Assembly: GCF_016899725.1 (NCBI RefSeq)
Contig: NZ_JACLYU010000004.1
Span: 1-64,000, forward strand
Direction of reading: 5' to 3'
Source of the DNA: Bifidobacterium pullorum subsp. saeculare
GTDB taxonomy: Bacteria; Actinomycetota; Actinomycetes; Actinomycetales; Bifidobacteriaceae
Length of the DNA: 64,000 nt
Shown here: in pieces, positions 47,794 to 57,375 of the stretch
Numbering within the stretch: position 1 is the stretch's first letter
Layout: every line of letters begins with the position of its first letter
Position numbers and translations under genes: made by a program
The notes under the pieces: model-generated
Database searches by the model: none
The model's input: only the letters and a program-made list of their open reading frames with translations
Told to the model about the DNA's origin: nothing

Positions 47794-50697
47794 TCAGTGG
47801 GCGGCGAGCTGCCAGTCGGCGCCGATGCCGCTGGAGACGTCCAGCGGCACGGCGAGCGTGACGGCGTGCTCCATCGCGTCGGTGATGGCGGCGGTGACGG
47901 CGTGCTCCTCCCCCGGCGCGACCTCGACGACGAGTTCGTCGTGGATCTGCAGGATGATGCGGCTGGCGAGCCCCTCGCGGCGCAGCGCCGCCTCGGCGCG
48001 CACCATCGCGATCTTCATGATGTCGGCGGCGGTGCCCTGGATGGGCGCGTTGAGCGCGCCGCGCTCGGCCGCCTCCCGCGTGGCGCGGTTCGGGGATTTG
48101 AGGCCAGGGAAGTAGCGGCGGCGGCCGAACATCGTTTCGGTGTAGCCCTTGCGGCGCGCGTCGGCCACGCAGGATTCGAGGAAGTCGTGCACCTTGCCGA
48201 AGGTGGCGAAGTACTGGGCCTTGAGCACCTCGGCCTCGCGGGGCGCGATCCGCAGCTGCTGGGCCAGCCCGTAGGTGGACAGCCCGTAGGCCAGGCCGTA
48301 GCTCATCGCCTTGACGTGCGAACGCTGGTCGGCGCTGATCTGGTCGACGGGGATGCCGTAGACGAGGCTGGCGACGTAGCGGTGGAAGTCGGCGCCGGAG
48401 CGGAACGCCTCGATGAGCGCCTCGTCGCCGGACAGGTGCGCCATGATGCGCAGCTCCACCTGCGAGTAGTCGCAGCTCATCAGCGCCGTGTAGCCTTCGC
48501 CGGGCACGAAGGCGGCGCGGATCTCACGGCCGGCGGCGTTGCGGTTGGGGATGTTCTGCAGGTTGGGGTCCACGGAGCTCAGGCGCCCGGTGGCGGCGAC
48601 GGTCTGCTCGAAGGTCGTGTGGATGCGCTGGTCGGCGGGGTTGGTCGCGTCGATGAGCGTCTGCACGATCTGCTTGAGCTTGTTCGTCTCGCGGTGGCGC
48701 AGCACGGCGCCGAGGAAGTCGCCGGCCCGCTCATCGCCCGAGGCGCGCAGGTAGAGCTCCTGGAGGGCGGCGGCGTTCGTCGTGTACGAGCCGGATTTGG
48801 TGCGTTTGGTGGGTTTGAGGCCCATGTCTTCGAACAGCACCTTGGCCAGCTGCCGGGGGCTCTGCAGGTTGATGCGGTCGCCGGCGGCGTCCCAGGCGAT
48901 GCGCTGGGCCTGTTCGGCGTCGGCCGCGAAGCCGTCGCGCATGGCGGCGAGGCGCGTGGCGTCCACCTGGGCGCCCTGGCGTTCCATGTCGCCGAGCACG
49001 CGGGAGACGGGAAGTTCGAGGTCCTTGAGCAGACCGTACTGGCGGCGTTCGTCGAGCGTGGGGCCGAATGCGGCGGCCAGTGCGTCGACGATGGCGGCGC
49101 GGGTGGCCTCGCGCCTGCCGTCGGGCTCGTCGGCGGCCTCGTCGCCGGCGGCGCCGTCGCCCAGGTCGAGTTGGCCTTGGGTCGCCTCCGGCTCCTCATC
49201 CAGGTGGATGTCGAGGAAGTGGGCGGCCGCGTGCGTCAGGTCGTCGGCGTGGAAGTCGGGTTGGACGAGGTAGCCGGCGAGCTTGGTGTCGAGCATCGGC
49301 AGCGGCATCGTCAGGCCGGCTGCGGCGAGCAGATGCATGTGCTCCTTGGCGCCGTGGACCGTCATGGTGCCGGCGTGCGTGTCGATGAGCCGCTGCGTGG
49401 CCTTGGCCAGGGCGGGGTCGAGGGGCGCGCGGAGCACGGCGGCGTGGCCGTTTGCGGCGAGGACGAGCGTCTCGAGGCGGGCCTGGCCGGGTTTGGCCGA
49501 GCCGGTGGCGTCGAGCGTCCAGCGGCGGGCGAGCGCGTCGGCGCAGGCCAGGTCGGCGTCGATGGCCAGGCCCGGCGCGTCCGGGGCCGTGGCGGCCGTG
49601 GCGGCCGTGGCGTCGGGGTCGTTGCGCGTGCCCGATGGCGTCGCGTCGGCCTCGGGCATCCAGCGGCCGGCCCAGGCCTCGAGCGCCGCGGCGTCGTCGA
49701 TGCGCTGGGGGGTGGCGGCCGCCAGCCCGTTCTCCTGGCCGGCGGCCGGTTCCGTCTTGCCGGCGGCCTTGGGCAGTTCGCCGCCGTTGAAGGACCTGAG
49801 GATGCGGGCGCGGGTGCGGCTGCCGAATTCGAGCCGGGCGAACAGGTCGTCCACCCGGGCGGCGTCGACGTGGCCGAAGGCGAGGTCGTCGACGGTGACG
49901 CCGAGGTCGACGTCGCGCACAAGCGCGTTGACCCGGCGGTTGAGCCGGATCTGCTCCAGGTTGGCGCGCAGCGCCTCGCCCTTTTTGCCGCCGATCTCGT
50001 CGGCGTGGGCGATGATGCCGTCGAGGCCGCCGTACTGGTTGATCCATTTGGCGGCGAAGCCGTCGCCGACGCCGGGCACGCCGGGGATGTTGTCGGCGGT
50101 CTCGCCGCGCAGCGCGGCGAGGTCGGGGTACTGGGCCGGGGTGACCTTGTACTTGTCGAATACGGCGGCCGGGGTCATGCGCTTGAGGTCCTTGAAGTGG
50201 TGGCCGGGGTAGAGCACGGTCACGTTGTCGTCCACGAGCTGGAACGCGTCGCGGTCGCCCGAGAGGACGAGCGTGTGGTAGCCGGCGGCCTCGCCCATCG
50301 TGGCGAGGGTGCCGATCACGTCGTCGCCCTCGTAGCCGGGCTTCTCGATGTAGGTGACGCCCATCGCGGCGAGCATCTCCTGGATGAGCGGCAGCTGGGT
50401 GAGCAGTTCCTCGGGCGCGGCCTCGCGCGTGCCCTTGTACTGGGGCAGCATCCGGTTGCGGAAGGTGCCGCCCTTGACGTCGAAGGCGACGGCGAGTCGG
50501 TCGGGCCGCTCGGCGTCGATGACCTGGGAGAGCATCGTCGCGAATCCCCAGACGGCGTTCGTGGCCTGGCCGGACTCGGTGCTGAAGTTGTCGACCGGCA
50601 GCGCGAAAAACGCGCGGAACGCCAGCGAATGGCCGTCCACGGCCAGCAGCGTTCCGCGCGTGGTGTTCAGGTTGTTCTCTGTGGTGTTCTCCGCCAT
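47794..50697 (-). CDS. polA: DNA polymerase I
   Basis: 967 residues. N-terminal 5' nuclease (about 15-310; LLAVDGHSLAFRAFFALP, VAFDVKGGTFRNRMLPQYKG, GYEGDDVIGTLA, LSGDRDAFQLV, IPGVPGVGDGFAAKW). The middle 3'-5' exonuclease-like domain lacks an FDTET-type catalytic motif and is probably inactive, as in most actinobacteria; it also contains Ala/Asp-rich inserts. Polymerase domain from about 560: DPNLQNIPNRNAAGREIRAA, motif A SCDYSQVELRIMAHL, motif B KAMSYGLAYGLSTYGLAQQL and motif C QIHDELVVEV. Fills gaps in repair and replaces RNA primers. The start ATG 50697 has only a weak ribosome site. Confidence 0.96.
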   Translation of the reverse strand: MAENTTENNLNTTRGTLLAVDGHSLAFRAFFALPVDNFSTESGQATNAVWGFATMLSQVIDAERPDRLAVAFDVKGGTFRNRMLPQYKGTREAAPEELLTQLPLIQEMLAAMGVTYIEKPGYEGDDVIGTLATMGEAAGYHTLVLSGDRDAFQLVDDNVTVLYPGHHFKDLKRMTPAAVFDKYKVTPAQYPDLAALRGETADNIPGVPGVGDGFAAKWINQYGGLDGIIAHADEIGGKKGEALRANLEQIRLNRRVNALVRDVDLGVTVDDLAFGHVDAARVDDLFARLEFGSRTRARILRSFNGGELPKAAGKTEPAAGQENGLAAATPQRIDDAAALEAWAGRWMPEADATPSGTRNDPDATAATAATAPDAPGLAIDADLACADALARRWTLDATGSAKPGQARLETLVLAANGHAAVLRAPLDPALAKATQRLIDTHAGTMTVHGAKEHMHLLAAAGLTMPLPMLDTKLAGYLVQPDFHADDLTHAAAHFLDIHLDEEPEATQGQLDLGDGAAGDEAADEPDGRREATRAAIVDALAAAFGPTLDERRQYGLLKDLELPVSRVLGDMERQGAQVDATRLAAMRDGFAADAEQAQRIAWDAAGDRINLQSPRQLAKVLFEDMGLKPTKRTKSGSYTTNAAALQELYLRASGDERAGDFLGAVLRHRETNKLKQIVQTLIDATNPADQRIHTTFEQTVAATGRLSSVDPNLQNIPNRNAAGREIRAAFVPGEGYTALMSCDYSQVELRIMAHLSGDEALIEAFRSGADFHRYVASLVYGIPVDQISADQRSHVKAMSYGLAYGLSTYGLAQQLRIAPREAEVLKAQYFATFGKVHDFLESCVADARRKGYTETMFGRRRYFPGLKSPNRATREAAERGALNAPIQGTAADIMKIAMVRAEAALRREGLASRIILQIHDELVVEVAPGEEHAVTAAITDAMEHAVTLAVPLDVSSGIGADWQLAAH

Positions 50698-50750
50698 GTG
50701 GCCTAGCGTAGCACCGCCCGGTCGGGCCGGGGTGGCGGGGACGGAGGGTG

Positions 50751-51539
50751 TCAGTGCTCCTCGCGCTCCGGCTTCGGGTCGCCGTACTTGGCGATGATGG
50801 CCATCGCGAGGCGCTTCTTGGGGATGCGCTGGTCCATCGAGGTCTTCTGGATCCAGCGGAAGGCGCCCTGCTCGGAGAAGTCGGCCTTGTCCATGAGCAG
50901 GCCCTTGGCGCGGTCGACGAGCTTGCGCTCCTCGAGCGCGTCCTGCGCCTTGACCAGGTCGGCCTGCGCCTTGGCCAGGTCCGCCTCGGTCTCCTTGAGC
51001 TTGGTCTCGGTGGCCTCCACGGAGTCGAGCAGGTCGTTGATTTCGGCGAAGCGGCCCATGGCCACCTCGAGGGCAGGCAACAGCTTGGACTCCTCGTACG
51101 GCTTGGTCACGTAGGCCATCGCGCCGGCACCGGTGGACTTCTTGACCAGGTCGGGCTGGGAGAAGGCGGTGAGCATGACGACGGGCGCGATGTTCTCGTC
51201 ACAGATGATGCCGGCGGCGGTGATGCCGTCCATGCGCGGCATCTTGACGTCCATGCACACCACGTCCGGGCGTTCGCGGCGGGCCAGCTCCACGGCCTCC
51301 TCGCCGTTGGCGGCCTCGCCGACGACCTCGTAGCCGTTGTCCTCGAGCATGCCGACCAGGTCCATGCGGTTGACGGACTCGTCCTCGGCCACGACGACGG
51401 TGCGCTTGCGGTCGGGATCGTCCTTCTTCTTGGCTTCGGGCTCGGCCGAGGCGGCGTCCTCCCCCTTCGCGACGGCTTCGAGTTCCTCCTCGGTGAGCAC
51501 CGTCTCCATCGGCTCGTCCTGGGTGTTCCGTGCGGCCAT
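50751..51539 (-). CDS. Response regulator with ANTAR RNA-binding domain (PdtaR-like)
   Basis: 262 residues. An acidic N-terminal extension of about 45 residues (ETVLTEEELEAVAKGEDAAS) precedes a receiver domain (about 48-165; VVVAEDESVNRMDLVGML, phosphoacceptor Asp in VVCMDVKMPRMDG, VVMLTAFSQ, YVTKPYEESKL). Then comes a coiled linker (ATETKLKETEADLAKAQADL) and a C-terminal ANTAR domain (about 200-255; LVDRAKGLLMDKADFSEQGA, RWIQKTSMDQRI). ANTAR proteins bind paired hexaloops in mRNA leaders to prevent termination. Its partner histidine kinase is not here. The polA-pdtaR neighbourhood is conserved in actinobacteria. ATG 51539 follows GGGGAAGG. Confidence 0.9.
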   Translation of the reverse strand: MAARNTQDEPMETVLTEEELEAVAKGEDAASAEPEAKKKDDPDRKRTVVVAEDESVNRMDLVGMLEDNGYEVVGEAANGEEAVELARRERPDVVCMDVKMPRMDGITAAGIICDENIAPVVMLTAFSQPDLVKKSTGAGAMAYVTKPYEESKLLPALEVAMGRFAEINDLLDSVEATETKLKETEADLAKAQADLVKAQDALEERKLVDRAKGLLMDKADFSEQGAFRWIQKTSMDQRIPKKRLAMAIIAKYGDPKPEREEH

Positions 51540-51613
51540 GCCTTCCCCTTTTTCTTGTCGGACGCGGCCGGCGCCGTCGGTCCGGCGTCGGTCGCTCCCG
51601 GGTCTTGTTGTCG

Positions 51614-51696
51614 TGCCGCTGGCCGGACTCGAACCGGCACGAGCGCGGGCTCGGAGCATTTTGAGTGCTCTGCGTCTACCATTTCGCCACAGCGGC
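51614..51696 (-). tRNA. tRNA-Leu (CAA)
   Basis: 83 bases. Acceptor GCCGCTG pairs with CAGCGGC, discriminator A; D arm GGCGAAATGGTAGACGC; anticodon stem-loop GAGCA-CTCAAAA-TGCTC with CAA; variable arm CGAGCCCGCGCTCG of a class II tRNA; T arm GCCGGTTCGAGTCCGGC. CCA not encoded. Confidence 0.96.
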
Positions 51697-51850
51697 ATAG
51701 CCTGAGAAAGCATACCACATGTGCTCCGCCATCCGGCGACACACGCCGCCGTGGTGGGCACCGGGGAGGAATCCGGCCTGTCCTGCCGTCCGGACGGCCC
51801 CGGCCGGCCTAGAATGAGGGCAGGCTGAGTTTTTCCGAGAAGGGACAGCA

Positions 51851-52450
51851 ATGAGCAATGAAACCTACCGGCCGTTCGACCCATGGCGTCCGTCGCCTGT
51901 CAAGGAGATCTGCCGCAAGCAGATCGTGGAGAGCCACTACTTCAACGTCGACCATGTGACGTACGAGTCGAACCAGATCGGCTCGTTCGAACGCTATTTC
52001 ATCCATGAGAACAACGGCGAGACCGTCGGCGTGATCGCGCTGACCGACGATGGCAGGGTGCCGCTGGTGGAGCAGTACCGCCTGGCGAACCACCGCTGGA
52101 CGCTGGAGATTCCCGCCGGCCATGCCGACTCGCCCGCCGAGCGTCCGATGCAGGTGGCGGCGCGCAAGCTGGCGGAGGAGGCCGGCTTCGAGGCCCGGCG
52201 CCTCGTGCAGTTCACGCGCTTCCTCAACACGCCGGGCTATTCCACGCAGCACACCTCGCTGTTCCTCGCCAAGGGCCTGACCCCTGCGGAACGCACGGAC
52301 ATCGGCCCGGAGTCGCCGCGCTCGAACGTGCGTCTGGTGGACGTGGAGGACGCCTACCAGATGGTCATCAACGGCACGGTCGTGGACGCGAAGTCCGTCA
52401 TCGCGATCCTGCGCCTGCACTCCGGCAGCCTCGACCACATCGACGACTGA
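51851..52450 (+). CDS. Nudix hydrolase with altered box
   Basis: 199 residues. ADP-ribose-pyrophosphatase-like layout: VGVIALTDDGRVPLVEQYR, NHRWTLEIPAGHADSPAE and the Nudix helix QVAARKLAEEAGFEARRL. The canonical REUXEE reads RKLAEE, with Lys in place of the first Glu, while the last two Glu remain, so metal binding may be changed. RFLNTPGYSTQHTSLFLAKGL matches the substrate loop of ADPR pyrophosphatases. AGGGAC precedes ATG 51851. Convergent with pyk; a strong terminator lies between. Confidence 0.85.
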   Translation: MSNETYRPFDPWRPSPVKEICRKQIVESHYFNVDHVTYESNQIGSFERYFIHENNGETVGVIALTDDGRVPLVEQYRLANHRWTLEIPAGHADSPAERPMQVAARKLAEEAGFEARRLVQFTRFLNTPGYSTQHTSLFLAKGLTPAERTDIGPESPRSNVRLVDVEDAYQMVINGTVVDAKSVIAILRLHSGSLDHIDD

Positions 52451-52503
52451 GAGACGCGCACGGCCCCGCGCCGGAGCCGGCGGACCCGCTGCCCGGCGCA
52501 TAC

Positions 52504-52541
52504 GCGAAGGCCCCGTTCCCTGCTGGGAACGGGGCCTTCGC
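52504..52541. terminator. Bidirectional terminator between Nudix gene and pyk
   Basis: GCGAAGGCCCCGTTCCC (52504-52520), loop TGCT, then the perfect 17-base complement (52525-52541). No T tail on either side, but the stem is very strong and lies between convergent genes. Confidence 0.85.
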
Positions 52542-52591
52542 CGTCAGTCGCGGTCAGCCGGCCGAAGCCGGGTCATCCGCGCGTGCCACGG

Positions 52592-54034
52592 TCAGTCGCA
52601 GGCGCCGACGGTGTGCACGTAGATGGAGTCGGTGCTGCCCGGCTTGTGGTCGCCCTGGGCGGAGCTCAGGACCACGATCTTGTCGCCGTCGGACACCTTG
52701 CCGGCCTCGCGCAGGACCTTGTCGGTGAAGGTCATGAGGTCCTTGCGGGACATGTCGTGGTAGTCCTGGTCGAGCAGGAAGGCCTCGGTGCCCCAGGAAA
52801 GGTTGAGCCAGTGGTAGGTGTGCTCGTTGGTGGTCAGGCCGTAGATCGGGGCGGCCGGACGCTCGCGGGACACGCGGTGCACGGTGCTGCCGGTCTGGGT
52901 GTAGGCGACGATGGCCTTGGCGTTGAGCTTGTCGGCCAGGTCCACGGCGGCGGAGGAGACGGCGCCGGTGGAGGACATGTCGAGGTTCTTCAGCGTCGGG
53001 ATGCGGTCGAAGCCGTGCTCGGTGGCGTACGCGGAGATGCGGGCCATGGTGGCGACGGTGGTGTCCGGGTACTTGCCGACGGCGGTCTCGTTGGAGGTCA
53101 TCGTGGCGTCGGCGCCGTCGAGGACGGCGTTGGCGCAGTCGGAGGCCTCGGCGCGGGTCGGGACCGGGGAGTTGGTCATGGAGCCCAGGACCTCGGTGGC
53201 CACGATCACCGGCTTGGCGTACTGGCGGGACAGCTCGATGATGCGCTTGGTGGCCAGCGGCACCTCCTCGAGCGGGCACTCGACGGCCATGTCGCCGCGG
53301 GCGGCCATGATGCCGTCGAAGGTCTTGACGATCTCCTCGAGGTTCTCCAGCGCCTGCGGCTTCTCGATCTTGGCGACGATCGGGATGCGGCGGCCCTCCT
53401 CGTCCATGATCTCATGGGCGCGGTCGATGTCGGTCGCGAAGCGCACGAAGGACATGGCGATGATGTCGGCGCCGGTGCGGATGGCCCAGCGCAGGTCCTC
53501 CTCGTCCTTCTCGGTCAGGGCCGGCAGGGACACGGCCACGCCCGGCAGGTTGATGCCCTTGTGGGAGGAGACGGGGCCGGCGACGACGACCTTGGTGTGG
53601 ACGTTGTTGCCCTCGACCTTGGTCACCTCGAGGCGGACCTTGCCGTCGTCGATGAGGATCGGGTCGCCCGGATGGCAATCGCCCGGCAGGCCCTTGAAGG
53701 TGCAGCCGGTGATGTGCTCGTCGCCCTCGACGTCGTCGGTGGTGATGACGAACTCCTGGCCGGCCTTGAGGAAGACCTTGTCCTCGCCCTGCTCGTTCTT
53801 CTTGAACCAGCCGCAGCGGATCTTCGGGCCCTGGAGGTCCACGAGCACGGCCACGTTCTTGCCGGTCTTCTTGCCGGCCTCGCGGATGTTGTTGTACACC
53901 GCCAGATGCTCCTCGGCGGTGCCGTGGGAGCGGTTGATGCGGGCCACGTTCATCCCGGCCTCGACCAGCTTGGTGATCTCCTCGAGGGTGTTGGTCGCGG
54001 GACCGAGGGTGTCGACGATCTTGGCTTTGCGCAT
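52592..54034 (-). CDS. pyk: Pyruvate kinase
   Basis: 480 residues. Makes pyruvate and ATP from phosphoenolpyruvate, completing the glyceraldehyde-3-P branch of the bifid shunt. Motifs: TLGPATNTLEEITKLVEAGMNVARINRSHG split at residues 10-40, MAARGDMAVECPLEEVPLATK, the active-site helix KPVIVATEVLGSM (usual ATQMLESM), and TRAEASDCANAVLDGADATMTSNETAVGKYP. The C-terminal allosteric domain (about 350-480) ends STDSIYVHTVGA. Upstream at 54148-54163 is a LacI-type operator, suggesting control by a global carbohydrate regulator. Confidence 0.96.
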   Translation of the reverse strand: MRKAKIVDTLGPATNTLEEITKLVEAGMNVARINRSHGTAEEHLAVYNNIREAGKKTGKNVAVLVDLQGPKIRCGWFKKNEQGEDKVFLKAGQEFVITTDDVEGDEHITGCTFKGLPGDCHPGDPILIDDGKVRLEVTKVEGNNVHTKVVVAGPVSSHKGINLPGVAVSLPALTEKDEEDLRWAIRTGADIIAMSFVRFATDIDRAHEIMDEEGRRIPIVAKIEKPQALENLEEIVKTFDGIMAARGDMAVECPLEEVPLATKRIIELSRQYAKPVIVATEVLGSMTNSPVPTRAEASDCANAVLDGADATMTSNETAVGKYPDTTVATMARISAYATEHGFDRIPTLKNLDMSSTGAVSSAAVDLADKLNAKAIVAYTQTGSTVHRVSRERPAAPIYGLTTNEHTYHWLNLSWGTEAFLLDQDYHDMSRKDLMTFTDKVLREAGKVSDGDKIVVLSSAQGDHKPGSTDSIYVHTVGACD

Positions 54035-54147
54035 GGAATGCCTGCCTTATCTTGTGTTTCCTATTGCCGCCGGCCGGATGGCCGGGCGGATTCCTTGATT
54101 CAGTCTACTAGCCTTGCACGCGGTTCTCCACTTTTGGAGCCGGTGTG

Positions 54148-54163
54148 TTGTGAGCGCTAACAA
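54148..54163. promoter_or_regulatory. LacI-family operator upstream of pyk (TTGTGAGCGCTAACAA)
   Basis: A 16-base near-palindrome centred on AGCGCT with TTGT/ACAA arms, one mismatch, 114 bases before the pyk start. This is the classic LacI/GalR-family site. In bifidobacteria the LacI-family regulator AraQ controls central carbon genes through sites of the form TGTGAGCGCTNACA, and this fits. The regulator is inferred. Confidence 0.65.
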
Positions 54164-54180
54164 CGCTGTGACGGCAAGCG

Positions 54181-55173
54181 TCAGGCGGCGGCCGGCTCGG
54201 AGCCGGAGCCCTTGCGCATGCGGATGATGCTGGCGATGGCGGCGCCGCCGATGGCCACGACGATCACGGCCAGGGACAGCCAGGTGGGCACCTCCGGCAC
54301 CCAGGAGAGAGGCTGGCCGCCGTTGATGAAGGGCAGCGAGTTGCCGTGCAGGGCCTCCATGATGAGCTTGACGCCGATGAAGCCGAGCACGATGGACAGG
54401 CCCACCGGCAGGTAGACCAGCTTGTCGAGCAGGGCGCCGAGCAGGAAGTAGAGCTGCTGCAGGCCCAGCAGCGCGAACACGTTGGAGGTGAACACGAGGA
54501 ACGGGTCCTTCGTCAGGCCGAAGATCGCGGGGATGGAGTCGAAGGCGAACATCACGTCGGTGGTGCCGATGGCGAGGAACACAATGAGCATCGGGGTCCA
54601 GTAGCGCACGCCGCCCTTGGTGGTCCTCAGCTTCTCGCCGTCGTAGTCGTCGGTGATGCGCACGACCTTGCGCAGCGTGCGGATGAGGCCGTTCTCGTGG
54701 TATTCCTCGTCCTCGTCGCCGCCGAGCACCAGCTTGAGGGCGGTGACGATGAGGAAGGCGCCGAACAGGAAGAACACCCAGGTGAAGCGCTCGATGATGG
54801 CGGCGCCGATGAGGATGAACACGCCGCGCAGCACGAGCGCGACGGTGATGCCGATGGACAGCACGAATTTCTGCAGCTGCTTGGGCACCGCGAAGTTCGC
54901 CATGATGATGACGAACACGAAGAGGTTGTCGATGGACAGGCTGTATTCGGTGAGCCAGCCGGAGTAGAACTCGATGGCGGGCTTGGATCCGGCGAAGAAC
55001 CAGATGCATCCGCCGAAGACCAGCGCCATGACGACGAAGAACACGATGTGCCGCACGCATTCCTTCGTGCTGGGCACATGCGGACGCCGCCCGATGATGA
55101 CGAGGTCGACGACGAAGAACGCGGCGATCGCCACGAAGGTGGCGATGTCAAATGCAAGGGGGGTTTCTGCCAT
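54181..55173 (-). CDS. TerC-family integral membrane protein
   Basis: 330 residues, nine or so membrane segments. TerC signatures: LTEYSLSIDNLFVFVIIMANF near 75, GTTDVMFAFDSIPAIFGLT near 210 (both with paired acidic residues in the membrane) and LPVGLSIVLGFIGVKLIMEA. TerC/Alx proteins export manganese or assist metalation of secreted proteins; older annotation is tellurium resistance. A cytosolic loop (GGDEDEEYHENGLIRTLRKVVRI) is acidic then basic. It follows uvrB on the same strand by 56 bases. No yybP-ykoY-type manganese riboswitch is visible in that short gap. Confidence 0.92.
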   Translation of the reverse strand: MAETPLAFDIATFVAIAAFFVVDLVIIGRRPHVPSTKECVRHIVFFVVMALVFGGCIWFFAGSKPAIEFYSGWLTEYSLSIDNLFVFVIIMANFAVPKQLQKFVLSIGITVALVLRGVFILIGAAIIERFTWVFFLFGAFLIVTALKLVLGGDEDEEYHENGLIRTLRKVVRITDDYDGEKLRTTKGGVRYWTPMLIVFLAIGTTDVMFAFDSIPAIFGLTKDPFLVFTSNVFALLGLQQLYFLLGALLDKLVYLPVGLSIVLGFIGVKLIMEALHGNSLPFINGGQPLSWVPEVPTWLSLAVIVVAIGGAAIASIIRMRKGSGSEPAAA

Positions 55174-55228
55174 GTCTCCACAGTCTATGGAAAGGCACTG
55201 ACCCAGCCGCCCGCCGCCGGGACGCCCC

Positions 55229-57340
55229 CTATCGCCGGGCCGTGGTCATCGCCCGCAGCTCCTTCTTGAGGTCGCGGATCTCGTCGCGCAGGCGGGCGGC
55301 CAGCTCGAACTGGAGCTGTTCGGCTGCGGTGTGCATCTGCTCGGACAGCTGGCGGATGAGGTCGGCCAGGTCCTGGGCGGGCAGCCCGGCCCTGAGGATC
55401 TCCTCGTGGCGCCGGCGGCGTTCGTCCTCGTTGGCGGCGGGCACGCCCAGATGCGTGTTGCCGGCCTTGCCCGCGTTGCGGTAGCCGCCAGCGAGCAGGG
55501 TCTCCGTGTCGACGTCCTCCTTGGCGAGCATGTCGTTGACGTCGCTGATCTTCTTGATGAGCGGCTTGGGGTCGATGTGGTGCTCCTTGTTGTACGCGAT
55601 CTGCTTGGCGCGGCGGCGGTCGGTCTCGTCGATGGCCTGGCGCATCGCCTCGGTGACCTTGTCCGCGTACATGAGCACGGTGCCGTCCACGTTGCGCGCG
55701 GCGCGGCCGATGGTCTGGATGAGCGAGCGGTAGGAGCGCAGGAAGCCCTCCTTGTCCGCGTCGAGGATCGCCACCAGGCTCACCTCGGGCAGGTCGAGGC
55801 CCTCCCTGAGCAGGTTGATGCCGACGATGACGTCGATCTTACCTTCGCGCAGCTCGCGCAGCAGCTCGACGCGGCGCAGCGTGTCCACGTCGGAGTGGAG
55901 GTACTCCACCTTAATCCCCTGCTCGAGCAGGTAGTCAGTCAGGTCCTCGGCCATCTTCTTGGTCAGCGTGGTCACCAGCGTGCGCTCGTGGCGCACCACG
56001 CGCGCCTTGATCTCCGCCAGCAGGTCGTCGACCTGCCCGTCGACGGGGCGCACCTCCACCTTCGGGTCGAGCAGGCCGGTGGGCCGGATGATCTGCTCGA
56101 CCACCCCGTCGGACAGCCCCAGCTCGTAGTCGCCGGGCGTGGCGGACAGGTAGACGGTCTGGCCGACGCGTTCGAGGAACTCCGGCCATTTGAGCGGCCG
56201 GTTGTCCATCGCGCTGGGCAGGCGGAAGCCGTGCTCCACCAGCGTGCGTTTGCGGGAGGCGTCGCCCTCGTACATGGCGCCGATCTGCGGCACCGTCACA
56301 TGGCTTTCGTCGATGACGAGCAGGAAGTCGTCGGGGAAGAAGTCGAGCAGCGTGTGCGGCGGGGTGCCGGGGGCGCGCCCGTCGAAATGTCGCGAATAGT
56401 TCTCCACGCCGGAGCACACGCCCACCTGCGTGAGCATCTCCAGGTCGTAGGTGGTGCGCATCGTCAGCCGCTGCGCCTCGAGCTCCTTGCCCTGCTTCCT
56501 GAGCTCGGCGACGCGCTCGTCGAGCTCCTCGCGGATGGTCTTCAGCGCCCGCTCCATGCGCTCGGGCCCGGCCACGTAGTGGGAGGCGGGGAACAGGTGG
56601 ATCTGCCCGACGTGCTCGATCTCGTCGCCGGTCAGCGGGTGGAGCGTGGTGATGCGGTCGATCTCGTCGCCGAAGAACTCGATGCGCACGGCCAGCTCCT
56701 CGTACACGGGGATGATCTCCACGGTGTCGCCGCGCACACGGAAGGTGCCGCGGGTGAAGGCGATGTCGTTGCGCTTGTACTGCATGTCCACGAACTTGCG
56801 CAGCAGCTGGTCGCGGTCGATCTGCTGGCCCTCCTTGAGCAGCAGCATGCGTCCGGCGTACTCCTCGGGCGTGCCCAGGCCGTAGATGCAGCTGACGGTG
56901 GCGACGACCACGCAGTCGCGCCGGGTGAGCAGGTTCGCCGTCGCCTGGTGGCGCAGGCGCTCGACGTCGTCGTTGATGTTCGAGTCCTTCTCGATGTACG
57001 TATCCGTCTGCGGGATGTACGCCTCGGGCTGGTAGTAGTCGTAGTAGGAGACGAAGTAGCTGACGGCGTTGTCGGGCATGAGCTCGCGGAACTCGGCGCA
57101 CAGCTGCGCGGCGAGCGTCTTGTTCGGCTCGATGATGAGCGTGGGCCGCTGGAGCCGTTCGATGAGCCAGGCGGTGGTGGCGGTTTTGCCGGTGCCGGTG
57201 GCGCCCATGAGCACGACGTCGTTCTCGCCGTCCTCGATGCGCCGCGCCAGCTCCTCGATGGCCTGCGGCTGGTCTCCGGAGGGCCGGTACGGCGATTTGA
57301 CCACGAAGGGCCTGCTGCTGCGTTCGATGTTCGTTCCCAT
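55229..57340 (-). CDS. uvrB: Excinuclease ABC subunit B
   Basis: 703 residues. Damage-verification helicase of nucleotide excision repair. Walker [15 protein letters not shown] near 45, [19 protein letters not shown] (the beta-hairpin), [29 protein letters not shown] as the DEAD-like box, [43 protein letters not shown] and the C-terminal UVR motif [24 protein letters not shown] segment at about 655-690. Start ATG 57340 (MGTNIERSS); upstream in-frame sequence is not native. Follows coaE with 35 bases between, in the conserved rpsA-coaE-uvrB order. Confidence 0.96.
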   Translation of the reverse strand: MGTNIERSSRPFVVKSPYRPSGDQPQAIEELARRIEDGENDVVLMGATGTGKTATTAWLIERLQRPTLIIEPNKTLAAQLCAEFRELMPDNAVSYFVSYYDYYQPEAYIPQTDTYIEKDSNINDDVERLRHQATANLLTRRDCVVVATVSCIYGLGTPEEYAGRMLLLKEGQQIDRDQLLRKFVDMQYKRNDIAFTRGTFRVRGDTVEIIPVYEELAVRIEFFGDEIDRITTLHPLTGDEIEHVGQIHLFPASHYVAGPERMERALKTIREELDERVAELRKQGKELEAQRLTMRTTYDLEMLTQVGVCSGVENYSRHFDGRAPGTPPHTLLDFFPDDFLLVIDESHVTVPQIGAMYEGDASRKRTLVEHGFRLPSAMDNRPLKWPEFLERVGQTVYLSATPGDYELGLSDGVVEQIIRPTGLLDPKVEVRPVDGQVDDLLAEIKARVVRHERTLVTTLTKKMAEDLTDYLLEQGIKVEYLHSDVDTLRRVELLRELREGKIDVIVGINLLREGLDLPEVSLVAILDADKEGFLRSYRSLIQTIGRAARNVDGTVLMYADKVTEAMRQAIDETDRRRAKQIAYNKEHHIDPKPLIKKISDVNDMLAKEDVDTETLLAGGYRNAGKAGNTHLGVPAANEDERRRRHEEILRAGLPAQDLADLIRQLSEQMHTAAEQLQFELAARLRDEIRDLKKELRAMTTARR

Positions 57341-57375
57341 GCCTCGTGCCTTCCTGCGGCCCGCCGGCCGCGCCC

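Noticed and set aside
47479..50706. Plus-strand open frame of over 1,000 codons opposite polA
   Set aside because: Antisense shadow of DNA polymerase I and the Nif3-like gene; no start signal or recognisable product.
55174..55228. Manganese (yybP-ykoY) riboswitch before the TerC gene
   Set aside because: Only 55 bases separate terC from uvrB, too short for the element.
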